NCBI GenBank assembly: GCA_017650795.1
Contig: JAGCEE010000137.1
Coordinates: forward strand, 1-8,451
Direction: 5' to 3'
DNA from: Clostridia bacterium
GTDB lineage: Bacteria > Bacillota > Clostridia > Christensenellales > UBA1242
Length of the DNA: 8,451 nucleotides
The translations under genes and the position numbers were made by a program. Positions 1 to 5,337 of this stretch are shown piece by piece. Within the stretch, counting starts at the first letter, position 1. Each line of letters starts with the position of its first letter. The notes beneath the pieces were generated by a model. The model saw only the letters and a program-made list of their open reading frames with translations, searched no databases and was not told where the DNA came from.

Positions 1-306
1 ATATTTGGATTGGTCATATCTAATTTTTTCTGTTATTTTGTTATTGGCACATTAAATATTATAGAAATTAAAAAAAATACTAATTTTTTTATGAATTTTA
101 AATCAATTATTTATCCAATAATCTCTTCTATTATAATGGGGGCGTTTATTGCTATTATGAATAGTCTAATATTTAAACAGGCAAGTATTTATGTCTTACT
201 TTTTATTGTCATTATTTCGGTCTTATTATATTTTTCTTTTTTGATACTAATGGGCGAATTAACGCCAAGTTTTTTTAAAAATATGTTGCAAAAAGAAGAT
301 ACTTAG
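1..306 (+). CDS. C-terminal fragment of a SpoVB/MurJ-like polysaccharide flippase (5' end outside window)
   Basis: The frame is open from the first base and ends at TAG (304-306), giving the last 101 residues of a longer protein. The piece is very hydrophobic, with about three membrane segments (fragment residues ~1-21, ~36-56, ~62-82). It ends in a short polar tail after GELTPSFFKNML. An LN-rich loop after the first segment, the PIISSIIMG stretch opening the second, and a G-E-L-T motif after the last resemble the C-terminus of SpoVB-type members of the MOP flippase superfamily, which move lipid-linked saccharides or peptidoglycan precursors across the membrane. A TTG at 10 could be mistaken for a start, but the reading frame continues upstream of it and no RBS is visible. 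The family call rests on a short C-terminal fragment, so it is moderate. The stop lies 15 nt before the next gene, suggesting co-transcription. Confidence 0.6.
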   Translation: MFGLVISNFFCYFVIGTLNIIEIKKNTNFFMNFKSIIYPIISSIIMGAFIAIMNSLIFKQASIYVLLFIVIISVLLYFSFLILMGELTPSFFKNMLQKEDT

Positions 307-321
307 TGTCATACTATATTC

Positions 322-1248
322 ATGAAATGTGGCGACATAGAAATCGGAAATATTTTGCTTGCTCCCATGGCTGGTGTTAGTGAAGTTGGATTTAGAGAAG
401 TTTGTAAATTGGCAGGTGCAGATTTAACTTGCACGGAAATGGTTAATGCGGTGGCATTAAATCACGATAGCGCTAAAACAAAAGATTTACTTATAACCAG
501 TTCACTAGAAAATGTTAAATCTGTTCAAATATTTGGTCATGATGCTTTGGAGATGGCAAAGGCTGTCACAAATTCGTGTTTGTCAAAATTTGATATTATT
601 GATATAAACTTTGGTTGTCCTGCTCCAAAGATAGTAAATAATGGTGATGGCTCTGCCTTATTAAAAGATGTAAATAAAATTTATAAAATAGTTTCTGCCT
701 GCAAAAACTCAACCAACAAGCCAATATCTTGCAAGTTTAGAAAAGGTTTTGGTGCTGGGGATAATGTTTCAAAAGATGTTGCGCGGGCTTGCGAAGATGC
801 TGGTGCAAGTATGCTTACAATTCACGGTAGGACAAGGGCGCAAATGTATAGTGGAGTTGTAGATTTAGAAGCAATAGCGTGTGTAAAAAGCGTTGTAAAA
901 ATACCAGTTATTGGCAACGGAGATATAACAGATTTTAATTCATATAACAAAATGCTTTCAACTGGTGTTGATGGCGTAATGATTGGACGTGGAGCGCTTG
1001 GTAATCCAAATATTTTTGCCAGTTTAAAAAATAAGGCACCAATAGATAAAATGGAACTAATAGAAAGGCACATAAGAGTTTTAAGAGAATTTTTTGACGA
1101 GAGATTTGTAAGTGCAACAATGCGTAAGCATTTGCTTTGGTATATCGCAGGTGAGCCTAATGTAAATAAAATTAAACTTGATGTTGCAACAAAAGACTTA
1201 AATCAGGCAATAGAAATAGTAAGAAGCTTTTTAAGTAATAATGGCTAA
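322..1248 (+). CDS. dusB: tRNA-dihydrouridine synthase, DusB type
   Basis: This is a 308-residue flavoenzyme that reduces specific uridines to dihydrouridine in the tRNA D-loop using FMN and NADPH. The TIM-barrel motifs appear in order: LLAPMAGVSE at 12-21 (FMN phosphate side), INFGCPAPK at 95-103 with presumed catalytic Cys99, CKFRKGF at 137-143 with Lys138, LTIHGRTRAQMYSG at 165-178 with His168, IPVIGNGDI at 194-202, and GVMIGRGALGNP at 218-229. The C-terminal helical domain carries MRKHLLWYIAG at 267-277, characteristic of the DusB branch. Length is close to the family norm of about 320. Most homologues read NMGCP; here it is NFGCP. The ATG at 322 fits the conserved N-terminus, but no Shine-Dalgarno sequence is visible in the 15-nt gap, so translation may be coupled to the upstream flippase gene. 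In Firmicutes dusB often lies near general housekeeping genes. Confidence 0.93.
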   Translation: MKCGDIEIGNILLAPMAGVSEVGFREVCKLAGADLTCTEMVNAVALNHDSAKTKDLLITSSLENVKSVQIFGHDALEMAKAVTNSCLSKFDIIDINFGCPAPKIVNNGDGSALLKDVNKIYKIVSACKNSTNKPISCKFRKGFGAGDNVSKDVARACEDAGASMLTIHGRTRAQMYSGVVDLEAIACVKSVVKIPVIGNGDITDFNSYNKMLSTGVDGVMIGRGALGNPNIFASLKNKAPIDKMELIERHIRVLREFFDERFVSATMRKHLLWYIAGEPNVNKIKLDVATKDLNQAIEIVRSFLSNNG

Positions 1249-1268
1249 AATATGTCTATTTTTTTAAT

Positions 1269-1307
1269 AAGCAAAAGCATGATTAAACAAAAGAAAGTAG
1301 TTTGCTT
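1269..1307 (+). terminator. weak hairpin downstream of dusB
   Basis: AAGCAAA (1269-1275) is complementary to TTTGCTT (1301-1307), a 7-bp stem around a 25-nt loop. The following bases (TTAGAGTT) are only weakly T-rich. Some termination between dusB and the next promoter is expected, but this is a poor intrinsic terminator and could be chance in AT-rich DNA. Confidence 0.2.
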
Positions 1308-1347
1308 TTAGAGTTATAAAAAATATTTATTAGATTATTAGTCAAAT

Positions 1348-1377
1348 TTTAAATTTACTTTTCAAATTTTGTATAAT
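1348..1377 (+). promoter_or_regulatory. probable promoter of the glycosyltransferase gene
   Basis: A perfect -10 hexamer TATAAT lies at 1372-1377. The best -35 is TTTAAA at 1348-1353 (4 of 6 consensus matches, 18-bp spacer), so the -10 carries the call. It would give a leader of roughly 30 nt. The -10 lies inside a 7-bp inverted repeat (TCAAATT 1362-1368, AATTTGA 1375-1381), and TCAAATTTT occurs twice 20 bp apart (1342-1350, 1362-1370), which might mark a regulator site. Confidence 0.4.
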
Positions 1378-1412
1378 TTGATAAAATGTAATGCACAAAA
1401 AGGGGATAAAAT

Positions 1413-2594
1413 ATGAAAAAGAAAAAAGTATTGGTGACATTTGTAGAAGCAGGTATGGGGCACATTGTGACGGCGCAAGCTGTTGCTGATGCACTCTCAA
1501 AATGTGGTGAAGAAATAGAAGTAATAAGGGAAAATATTTTTCATTCAAACGAAGTATTAAAAAAGTATGAAGGGTTTTTAATAAATGAAACAAAAAAGGC
1601 GAGTTCTCGCCCACTACATTCAAGATTTCAAATAATGTCTATGCACATAATTGGTGCACAAAACTCATTAAAGTTTGTTAATGGTTGTGTTTTTAAAAAG
1701 CAACGAGATTTATATATAGAAGAATTAAAAAGAATTAAACCGGATATTATTGTAGATACATATTTCTTTACAGCATACTGTTCTGTCACTTACAGAAACA
1801 AGTACAATCCAAATTGTAAAGTAATCACATATGACCCAGACAATAATGTTCATGGCTGGTGGGACAAACGTGTTGATATGTTTATAGTAAACAATCCAAC
1901 TGCACTAAAAGAAGCAATAAAAGTTAGAAAGTTTGATAAAGATAAGGTAAAATGTGCATCTTTTGTCGCAAGAGATATTATTGTTAATGACAATGGAACA
2001 AAAGAGGAGTACAGAAAAAAGAACAATATTCCTTTAAATCAATTTGTTGTTAAATTAGCAGACGGAATGTATGGTAGGGCAAAAATGAGGTCATACATAT
2101 ACGAACTAATCAAATCGCCAAAACCAATGACAATTATTGCAATCGCTGGAAAGAATGAGGAATTATTAAAAGAGTTAAACGAATTAAAACAAAGAGTTCC
2201 TAAAAATATAAACTTAATTCCATACGGCTTTGTAGAAAACATAAATGAACTTATTAGAGCATCTGATTTGTTTATAACAAAGGCTGGTCCAAATGCAGTT
2301 TTGGATTCTGTTTTCTTGCAAACACCAATCATGATAAATTATTATGCAAACAATATAGAGCACACAACAAGAAAAGTTTTTGTTGATGATGGTGGCTGTG
2401 GTGTTTGTATTAAAAACAAGAAAAAAGCAAGGGCATTTGTAGAAAGATGTATAGATGACCCAAGCATATTAAAACCATATATAGAAAACGAAAAGACCAA
2501 ATTTGATAAATCAATAAATGGTAGCGAATTGGTCGCGGATTTAATTATGAATAATTATATACTTAATAAAAGTAAAACAAAGAATAAAAAATAA
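1413..2594 (+). CDS. GT28 / MGDG-synthase-like glycosyltransferase
   Basis: A 393-residue GT-B fold enzyme expected to move a sugar from a nucleotide-sugar donor to a lipid acceptor at the inner face of the membrane, as in diacylglycerol glucosyl/galactosyltransferases (UgtP/MGD relatives). The N-terminal domain opens with VLVTFVEAGMGH at 6-17, the Gly-rich acceptor-side loop before His17, and runs to about residue 185. The C-terminal donor domain has IAIAGKNEELL at 242-252, LIPYGFVENINELIRASD at 268-285, and ITKAGPNAV at 288-296. The last matches the ITKAGP signature of MGDG synthases, followed by the TPIMINYYANNIE stretch (304-316) where the family has its nucleotide-sugar loop. There is no signal peptide or TM segment; the last ~10 residues are Lys-rich, which may aid membrane contact. 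AGGGG at 1401-1405 sits 7 nt before the ATG. It appears to be a single-gene unit. The exact donor and acceptor cannot be read from the sequence; a MurG role is unlikely from the motifs. Confidence 0.8.
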   Translation: MKKKKVLVTFVEAGMGHIVTAQAVADALSKCGEEIEVIRENIFHSNEVLKKYEGFLINETKKASSRPLHSRFQIMSMHIIGAQNSLKFVNGCVFKKQRDLYIEELKRIKPDIIVDTYFFTAYCSVTYRNKYNPNCKVITYDPDNNVHGWWDKRVDMFIVNNPTALKEAIKVRKFDKDKVKCASFVARDIIVNDNGTKEEYRKKNNIPLNQFVVKLADGMYGRAKMRSYIYELIKSPKPMTIIAIAGKNEELLKELNELKQRVPKNINLIPYGFVENINELIRASDLFITKAGPNAVLDSVFLQTPIMINYYANNIEHTTRKVFVDDGGCGVCIKNKKKARAFVERCIDDPSILKPYIENEKTKFDKSINGSELVADLIMNNYILNKSKTKNKK

Positions 2595-2602
2595 TAAGTC
2601 AA

Positions 2603-2652
2603 TGCATTAACTAATAATTTATTAAAAAGTCAATTTACTAATGCAATATTTT
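2603..2652 (+). terminator. possible weak intrinsic terminator after the glycosyltransferase gene
   Basis: TGCATTA (2603-2609) pairs with TAATGCA (2639-2645) and is followed by ATATTTTT. The stem has only two G-C pairs and a long 29-nt AT-rich loop, so it would be weak. A second AT-rich hairpin (AAAATCA 2658-2664, loop TACT, TGATTTT 2669-2675, continuing into two more T's) lies just downstream and could contribute. Confidence 0.3.
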
Positions 2653-2667
2653 TAAACAAAATCATAC

Positions 2668-2696
2668 TTGATTTTTTAAATGTTGTGTGTTAAAAT
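2668..2696 (+). promoter_or_regulatory. sigma-A-type promoter of the nifS-nifU pair
   Basis: The -35 TTGATT (2668-2673) and -10 TAAAAT (2691-2696) are separated by exactly 17 bp. Transcription would begin near 2703, giving a leader of about 27 nt before nifS. The -35 overlaps the right arm of a small hairpin that may help end the preceding transcript. No IscR-like or other recognisable operator was found. Confidence 0.65.
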
Positions 2697-2729
2697 GGCA
2701 TAGTAAAATTAAATAAGAAGGATTATACA

Positions 2730-3902
2730 ATGAAAAGAGTATATTTAGACAATGCAGCAACCACTAATGTTTCACAAGACGTATTAAATGAAATGATTCC
2801 AGCATTTAATGTTGTTTACGGAAACTCAAACAGTATTCACTCTTTTGGAAGAGAAGCAATCAATTTGGTTGATAGAGCTAGGGATAAGGTTGCAAAAGCA
2901 ATAGGTGCAAAATCAAATGAGATTTATTTTACTTCTGGTGGAACAGAAGCAAATAACTGGGCAATAAAGGGTATTGCTCATGCAAATAAAGACAAAGGCA
3001 AACATATTATTGTTAGTAAAATAGAGCATGATTCTGTGCTTGAAAGCTGTAAGTCACTAGAAGAAGAAGGTTTTGAGGTCACATACCTAAATGTAGATTC
3101 AAATGGTCTAGTTAGTCTTGCTGAACTTATGCACGAAATTAGACGTGACACTATTTTAATTTCAATAATGGCGGTTAATAACGAAGTTGGAACAATTCAA
3201 AATGTTAAAGCAATCGCAAAAACTGCTCATGAGAATGGCATAATATTCCACACTGATGCGGTTCAAGCAGTAGGAAGCATCAAAATAGATGTAAACGATA
3301 TGGAAATAGATGTTATGAGCATGTCTGCTCATAAAATATATGGACCAAAAGGTGTTGGCGCTTTGTATATTAAGAATGGAATTAAATGTAAAAATTTAAT
3401 AGACGGCGGAACACAAGAAAGAGGGTTAAGAGGTGGCACTGTTAATGTTCCTGCGGTTGTTGGTTTTGGTAAGGCAATAGAAGTTGCAGTAAGAGATATA
3501 ATAGTAAATCAACAAAAAATTAAAACAATTAGAGATTACTTTGTTAGACAAATAAACGCAAGAATACCATATATGAGAGTAAACGGCCATCAATACCAAA
3601 AAGTTCAAGGAATACTTAATGTTGGCTTTGAAATGGTAGACAGCGAAGCTCTTGCCACAATGCTGGATTTAGAAGGAATTGCTGTTTCGGTTGGCTCAGC
3701 ATGTATGTCTGGTGTTGCCCAAAAATCACATGTTCTTACCGCAATGAAAGTTCCAGAAGAATATAGCAAAGGTTCAATCAGATTTTCTTTTGGCAGAAAT
3801 ATATCAAAAGAAGATATTGATTATACTCTTGATAAATTAGTTGAAGTCGTTTCTCGTCTTAGAGCAATTAGTGCTGTGACTAAAACAGGGAGGGCAAAAT
3901 AA
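2730..3902 (+). CDS. nifS: cysteine desulfurase (NifS/IscS class V aminotransferase fold)
   Basis: A 390-residue PLP enzyme that takes sulfur from L-cysteine, forming an enzyme persulfide and alanine, to supply Fe-S cluster assembly and tRNA thiolation in the cytosol. It opens with VYLDNAATT (4-12). TSGGTEANN (68-76) binds the PLP phosphate, His100 (IEHDS) stacks on the ring, Asn150 lies in AVNNEVGT, Asp176 and Gln179 in FHTDAVQA, and Lys202 in SAHKIYGPKG is the Schiff-base lysine. Cys325 in VGSACMSG is the persulfide cysteine. RFSFGR (351-356) contains the conserved C-terminal arginines. The loop around Cys325 looks like the longer, flexible NifS/IscS (group I) type. AAGGA at 2718-2722 gives a good RBS 7 nt before the ATG. 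The stop overlaps the next start (TAATG), so the two proteins are coupled. All catalytic residues seem intact. It could equally be called iscS; the function as a sulfur donor is secure, its main acceptor is not. Confidence 0.95.
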   Translation: MKRVYLDNAATTNVSQDVLNEMIPAFNVVYGNSNSIHSFGREAINLVDRARDKVAKAIGAKSNEIYFTSGGTEANNWAIKGIAHANKDKGKHIIVSKIEHDSVLESCKSLEEEGFEVTYLNVDSNGLVSLAELMHEIRRDTILISIMAVNNEVGTIQNVKAIAKTAHENGIIFHTDAVQAVGSIKIDVNDMEIDVMSMSAHKIYGPKGVGALYIKNGIKCKNLIDGGTQERGLRGGTVNVPAVVGFGKAIEVAVRDIIVNQQKIKTIRDYFVRQINARIPYMRVNGHQYQKVQGILNVGFEMVDSEALATMLDLEGIAVSVGSACMSGVAQKSHVLTAMKVPEEYSKGSIRFSFGRNISKEDIDYTLDKLVEVVSRLRAISAVTKTGRAK

Positions 3903-4447
3903 TGTACTCAGAAAAAGTATTAGAGATTTTTAAAAATCCACCTCATGCTGGTGGGCTTCAAGCATCTAGTGGTGTAGGTAAATATGTAGACGAAGTTAGT
4001 GGTGATCAAATTAAAATCTACATAAAAACAAAAGAAGATGTTATAGTGGATTCTCATTTTAAAACACTTGGTTCGGTTGCTTCTATTGTTTGTAGTAGTG
4101 TGCTTTGCAGCAATTTGATTGGTTTAACAATTAAAGAGGCAGAAGATCTAGATGAAAGCATAATATTAAACAATATAGATTTGCCGGCAGATAAAGAGTA
4201 TGTTGCAATTTTTGTTTTAAATGCTTTAAAACTTGCAATCGAAAACTATTACAAAGAAAAAGAGAAAGAAGAAAAAGAGGGTAAATCTAAAACAGCAAAA
4301 GCAAAATCTGTAAAAAAGCAGGTGAGCAAAGAGGCAAAAGAATATGCCGAGGAAGTTAAAGAAAAGTTAGAAGAGGAAGAAGATAATAAACAAGTAAGTA
4401 AAACAAAAAAAGCATTTGAAGAAATGTTTAGCGCATGGGAAGATTAA
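3902..4447 (+). CDS. NifU/IscU-like scaffold homologue lacking the three cluster-ligand cysteines, with charged C-terminal tail
   Basis: Residues 1-117 align by eye with the IscU/NifU N-terminal fold: YSEKVLEIFKNPPHAG (2-17), GVGKYVDEVSGD (24-35), a FKTLGS segment (53-58), a GLTIKEAEDL helix (74-83), LPADKEY (94-100) and a final ALKLAIENYY helix (108-117). The ligands are missing: canonical CGD is SGD (Ser33-Gly34-Asp35), the FKTFGC cysteine is Ser58, and the HC of LPxxKxHCS is Tyr100-Val101. The conserved Asp (35) is kept. Two cysteines, 64 and 69, are in new positions. Residues ~117-181 form a Lys/Glu-rich, probably coiled-coil or disordered tail ending FEEMFSAWED, absent from ordinary IscU (~128 aa). 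GGGAGGG (3888-3894) inside nifS is a strong RBS and the start overlaps the nifS stop by one base, implying a partnership with the desulfurase. It may be an adaptor or sulfur-transfer regulator and not a cluster scaffold; that role is inference. The fold assignment itself is fairly sure. Confidence 0.82.
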   Translation: MYSEKVLEIFKNPPHAGGLQASSGVGKYVDEVSGDQIKIYIKTKEDVIVDSHFKTLGSVASIVCSSVLCSNLIGLTIKEAEDLDESIILNNIDLPADKEYVAIFVLNALKLAIENYYKEKEKEEKEGKSKTAKAKSVKKQVSKEAKEYAEEVKEKLEEEEDNKQVSKTKKAFEEMFSAWED

Positions 4448-4479
4448 CTTTATTTTGGTGTCAAAAGAAAGTATCAAAG

Positions 4480-4687
4480 AAAGACGCGGGAGCTAATGAT
4501 TCCCCCTCTCAGCACACACGCATAATGACATACATTAAAAAAGTATGCAAATAAGAAGGCATTGTGGGTATGTGAAAGATATAAAAACATTAAATTGGTA
4601 ATAACAACAAAATTTTGCTGTTAGCATACAAAATTGTTATTGTACTAAATAAAACATAAAAAGGTTGCAATAAAAGCAATCTTTTTT
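4480..4687 (+). other. structured intergenic segment: candidate small RNA, structured nifU 3' UTR or dispersed repeat
   Basis: Three hairpins follow one another in the 421-bp gap after the NifU-like gene. Hairpin A pairs 4513-4527 with 4560-4574 (13 of 15 positions, one G-U) and is capped by CATAC/GTATG (4529-4533, 4543-4547). Hairpin B pairs 4600-4607 with 4634-4641 and, past a 5-nt bulge, 4613-4617 with 4629-4633. The third is an intrinsic terminator (4660-4687). The 5' part (about 4484-4527, GCGGGAGC, CCCCCTCTC, CACACACGC) is much richer in G+C than the surrounding spacer. I could not find a convincing promoter just upstream, so it may be transcribed from nifS-nifU. No 6S, SRP, tmRNA, RNase P or riboswitch signature was recognised. 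The frames are short and lack a start with an RBS. Bases 4448-4479 show nothing else. Confidence 0.35.
4660..4687 (+). terminator. intrinsic terminator downstream of nifS-nifU
   Basis: AAAGGTTGC (4660-4668) pairs with GCAATCTTT (4676-4684), 9 bp with one G-U pair, 7-nt loop AATAAAA, and a run of six T's (4682-4687) that overlaps the end of the stem. It would end the nifS-nifU transcript and/or a small RNA from the preceding segment. Confidence 0.75.
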
Positions 4688-4807
4688 AATTGTATTATAG
4701 TTGGGTCTATTGCTTATGATGAATTTAAATTAAGTAATTATATATAATGAACAATATGATATGTTGTTAGTATTTTATTAACAAAAAATTTAATCATATA
4801 TAAACTT
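4688..4807 (+). other. AT-rich spacer with nested inverted repeats
   Basis: No gene is supported here. ATATGAT (4754-4760) and ATCATAT (4793-4799) form an outer 7-bp inverted repeat enclosing TTGTTA (4764-4769) and TAACAA (4779-4784). A TATAAT lies at 4743-4748 but its best -35 (TGAATT, 4720-4725) is poor. The nested repeat could be an operator or a leader structure for the small gene downstream, or just AT-rich coincidence. Confidence 0.25.
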
Positions 4808-4836
4808 TTGGCAAAAAAAAAGTATATTTATAGATT
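4808..4836 (+). promoter_or_regulatory. tentative promoter of the small membrane-protein gene
   Basis: TTGGCA (4808-4813) and TAGATT (4831-4836) are spaced by 17 bp and would start transcription about 25 nt before the ATG, just upstream of the RBS. The -10 matches consensus at only 4 of 6 positions. TATAAA at 4848-4853 is an alternative -10 with no good -35. Confidence 0.35.
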
Positions 4837-4868
4837 TTTGCAACACTATAAACATGGGAGGTTATATT

Positions 4869-5012
4869 ATGAAAGACGGCTTAATTTGCGGAATGCTGGT
4901 GGGTCTTATTGCTGGTGCTTTGCTTTACAAACACAATCCCCAAGCAAAGCAGTTAATAAACGACTCCGAAGAAGCAGTTAAGAAGGAATTAAAAAATATA
5001 TCTTCTAAATAA
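4869..5012 (+). CDS. small single-TM protein, YtxH-like
   Basis: A 47-codon gene with a near-ideal RBS (GGGAGGT, 4856-4862, 6 nt before ATG). Residues ~4-20 form one hydrophobic, glycine-zipper-like segment (GLICGMLVGLIAGALLY). They are followed by a polar, probably helical tail (KHNPQAKQLINDSEEAVKKE), ending NISSK. The Gly-rich membrane helix followed at once by a charged helix resembles YtxH-type small proteins of Firmicutes, whose function is largely unknown and which are sometimes stress-linked in Bacillus. It likely sits in the cytoplasmic membrane with the charged tail inside (Lys2-Asp3 at the N-terminus, Lys21-His22 after the helix). A strong terminator begins right after its stop, so it looks like a monocistronic unit between the nifS-nifU and heat-shock operons. 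The strong RBS, codon use and terminator make it a real gene; the family name is by resemblance only. Confidence 0.72.
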   Translation: MKDGLICGMLVGLIAGALLYKHNPQAKQLINDSEEAVKKELKNISSK

Positions 5013-5048
5013 CAAAAGCACGAGGCAAAATGCCTCGCGCTTTTGTTT
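5013..5048 (+). terminator. strong intrinsic terminator of the small membrane-protein gene
   Basis: 5013-5027 pairs with 5031-5045 at 14 of 15 positions (one A-C mismatch at 5020/5038) around an AAA loop. The G+C-rich core is CGAGGCA/TGCCTCG. The U-tract is the TTTTGTTT run at 5041-5048, partly inside the stem. It starts one base after the TAA and insulates the heat-shock operon from upstream transcription. Confidence 0.9.
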
Positions 5049-5255
5049 GAGTGAACAAAACAATGCAAAAATATAAGCAATGTATCTATCATATGAAATT
5101 GATTTTAGTTGCCCATTTATTAAATAAACAAATATATAAGTTTAGTTTTGACAAATGTAAAAGTTAAGAACAAAAGGGAAGGATTACAATAAAAAAAGTT
5201 TTAACAAGGCAAAAAATAAAATTTATAATCTTAAAAAATTTTTATCATAAATCTG
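5049..5255 (+). other. AT-rich spacer upstream of the heat-shock promoter
   Basis: No convincing gene. It contains a consensus -35-like TTGACA at 5148-5153 without a matching -10. It also has an RBS-like GGGAAGGA (5176-5183) followed 5 nt later by ATA instead of ATG, opening a 27-codon frame that ends at 5272. This could be a decayed small gene or chance; see findings. Confidence 0.3.
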
Positions 5256-5284
5256 TTGACAATTGCATATAATGAGTATAGAAT
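5256..5284 (+). promoter_or_regulatory. sigma-A promoter of the hrcA-grpE-dnaK operon
   Basis: Perfect -35 TTGACA (5256-5261), 17-bp spacer, -10 TAGAAT (5279-5284). Transcription should start near 5291, inside the left arm of the CIRCE operator, so bound HrcA would block initiation. A TATAAT at 5268-5273 lies in the spacer, too close to this -35 to serve it. Confidence 0.88.
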
Positions 5285-5287
5285 GGT

Positions 5288-5316
5288 GTTAGCAGTCGAA
5301 AATAAAGAGTGCTAAC
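5288..5316 (+). promoter_or_regulatory. CIRCE operator (HrcA binding site)
   Basis: TTAGCAGTC (5289-5297), a 9-nt spacer, and GAGTGCTAA (5307-5315) match the CIRCE consensus TTAGCACTC-N9-GAGTGCTAA with one mismatch in the left arm (C to G at 5295). The repeat extends one pair outward (G5288, C5316). It lies between the promoter and hrcA, the standard place for HrcA autoregulation. Confidence 0.96.
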
Positions 5317-5337
5317 AATCATTTTAAGAGAGGAACA

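Noticed and set aside
822..1120. Two minus-strand frames inside dusB
   Set aside because: Both lie within the conserved DusB barrel coding sequence and are shadows of its codons; no RBS or recognisable domain.
1375..1391. FabT-like box (AATTTGAT followed by AT-rich sequence) near the glycosyltransferase start
   Set aside because: Only one half of the FabT-type palindrome matches; the second half is absent, and such half-sites are frequent in AT-rich DNA.
1342..1623. Minus-strand 93-codon frame across the glycosyltransferase promoter and start
   Set aside because: It overlaps a well-supported gene and promoter, has low-complexity Leu/His/Phe-rich composition typical of antisense poly-A/T-rich DNA, and no family resemblance.
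2039..2332. Minus-strand 97-codon frame within the glycosyltransferase gene
   Set aside because: Antisense shadow of the conserved donor-binding domain.
4480..4687. 6S RNA, SRP RNA, T-box or other named RNA
   Set aside because: Length is near that of 6S RNA, but no clear closing stem with a central bubble was found, and no SRP GGAA-tetraloop region or T-box AGGGTGG motif is present. Left as an unassigned structured segment.
5268..5273. TATAAT as the -10 of the heat-shock promoter
   Set aside because: It lies only 6 bp after the TTGACA; TAGAAT at 5279-5284 gives the correct 17-bp spacing.
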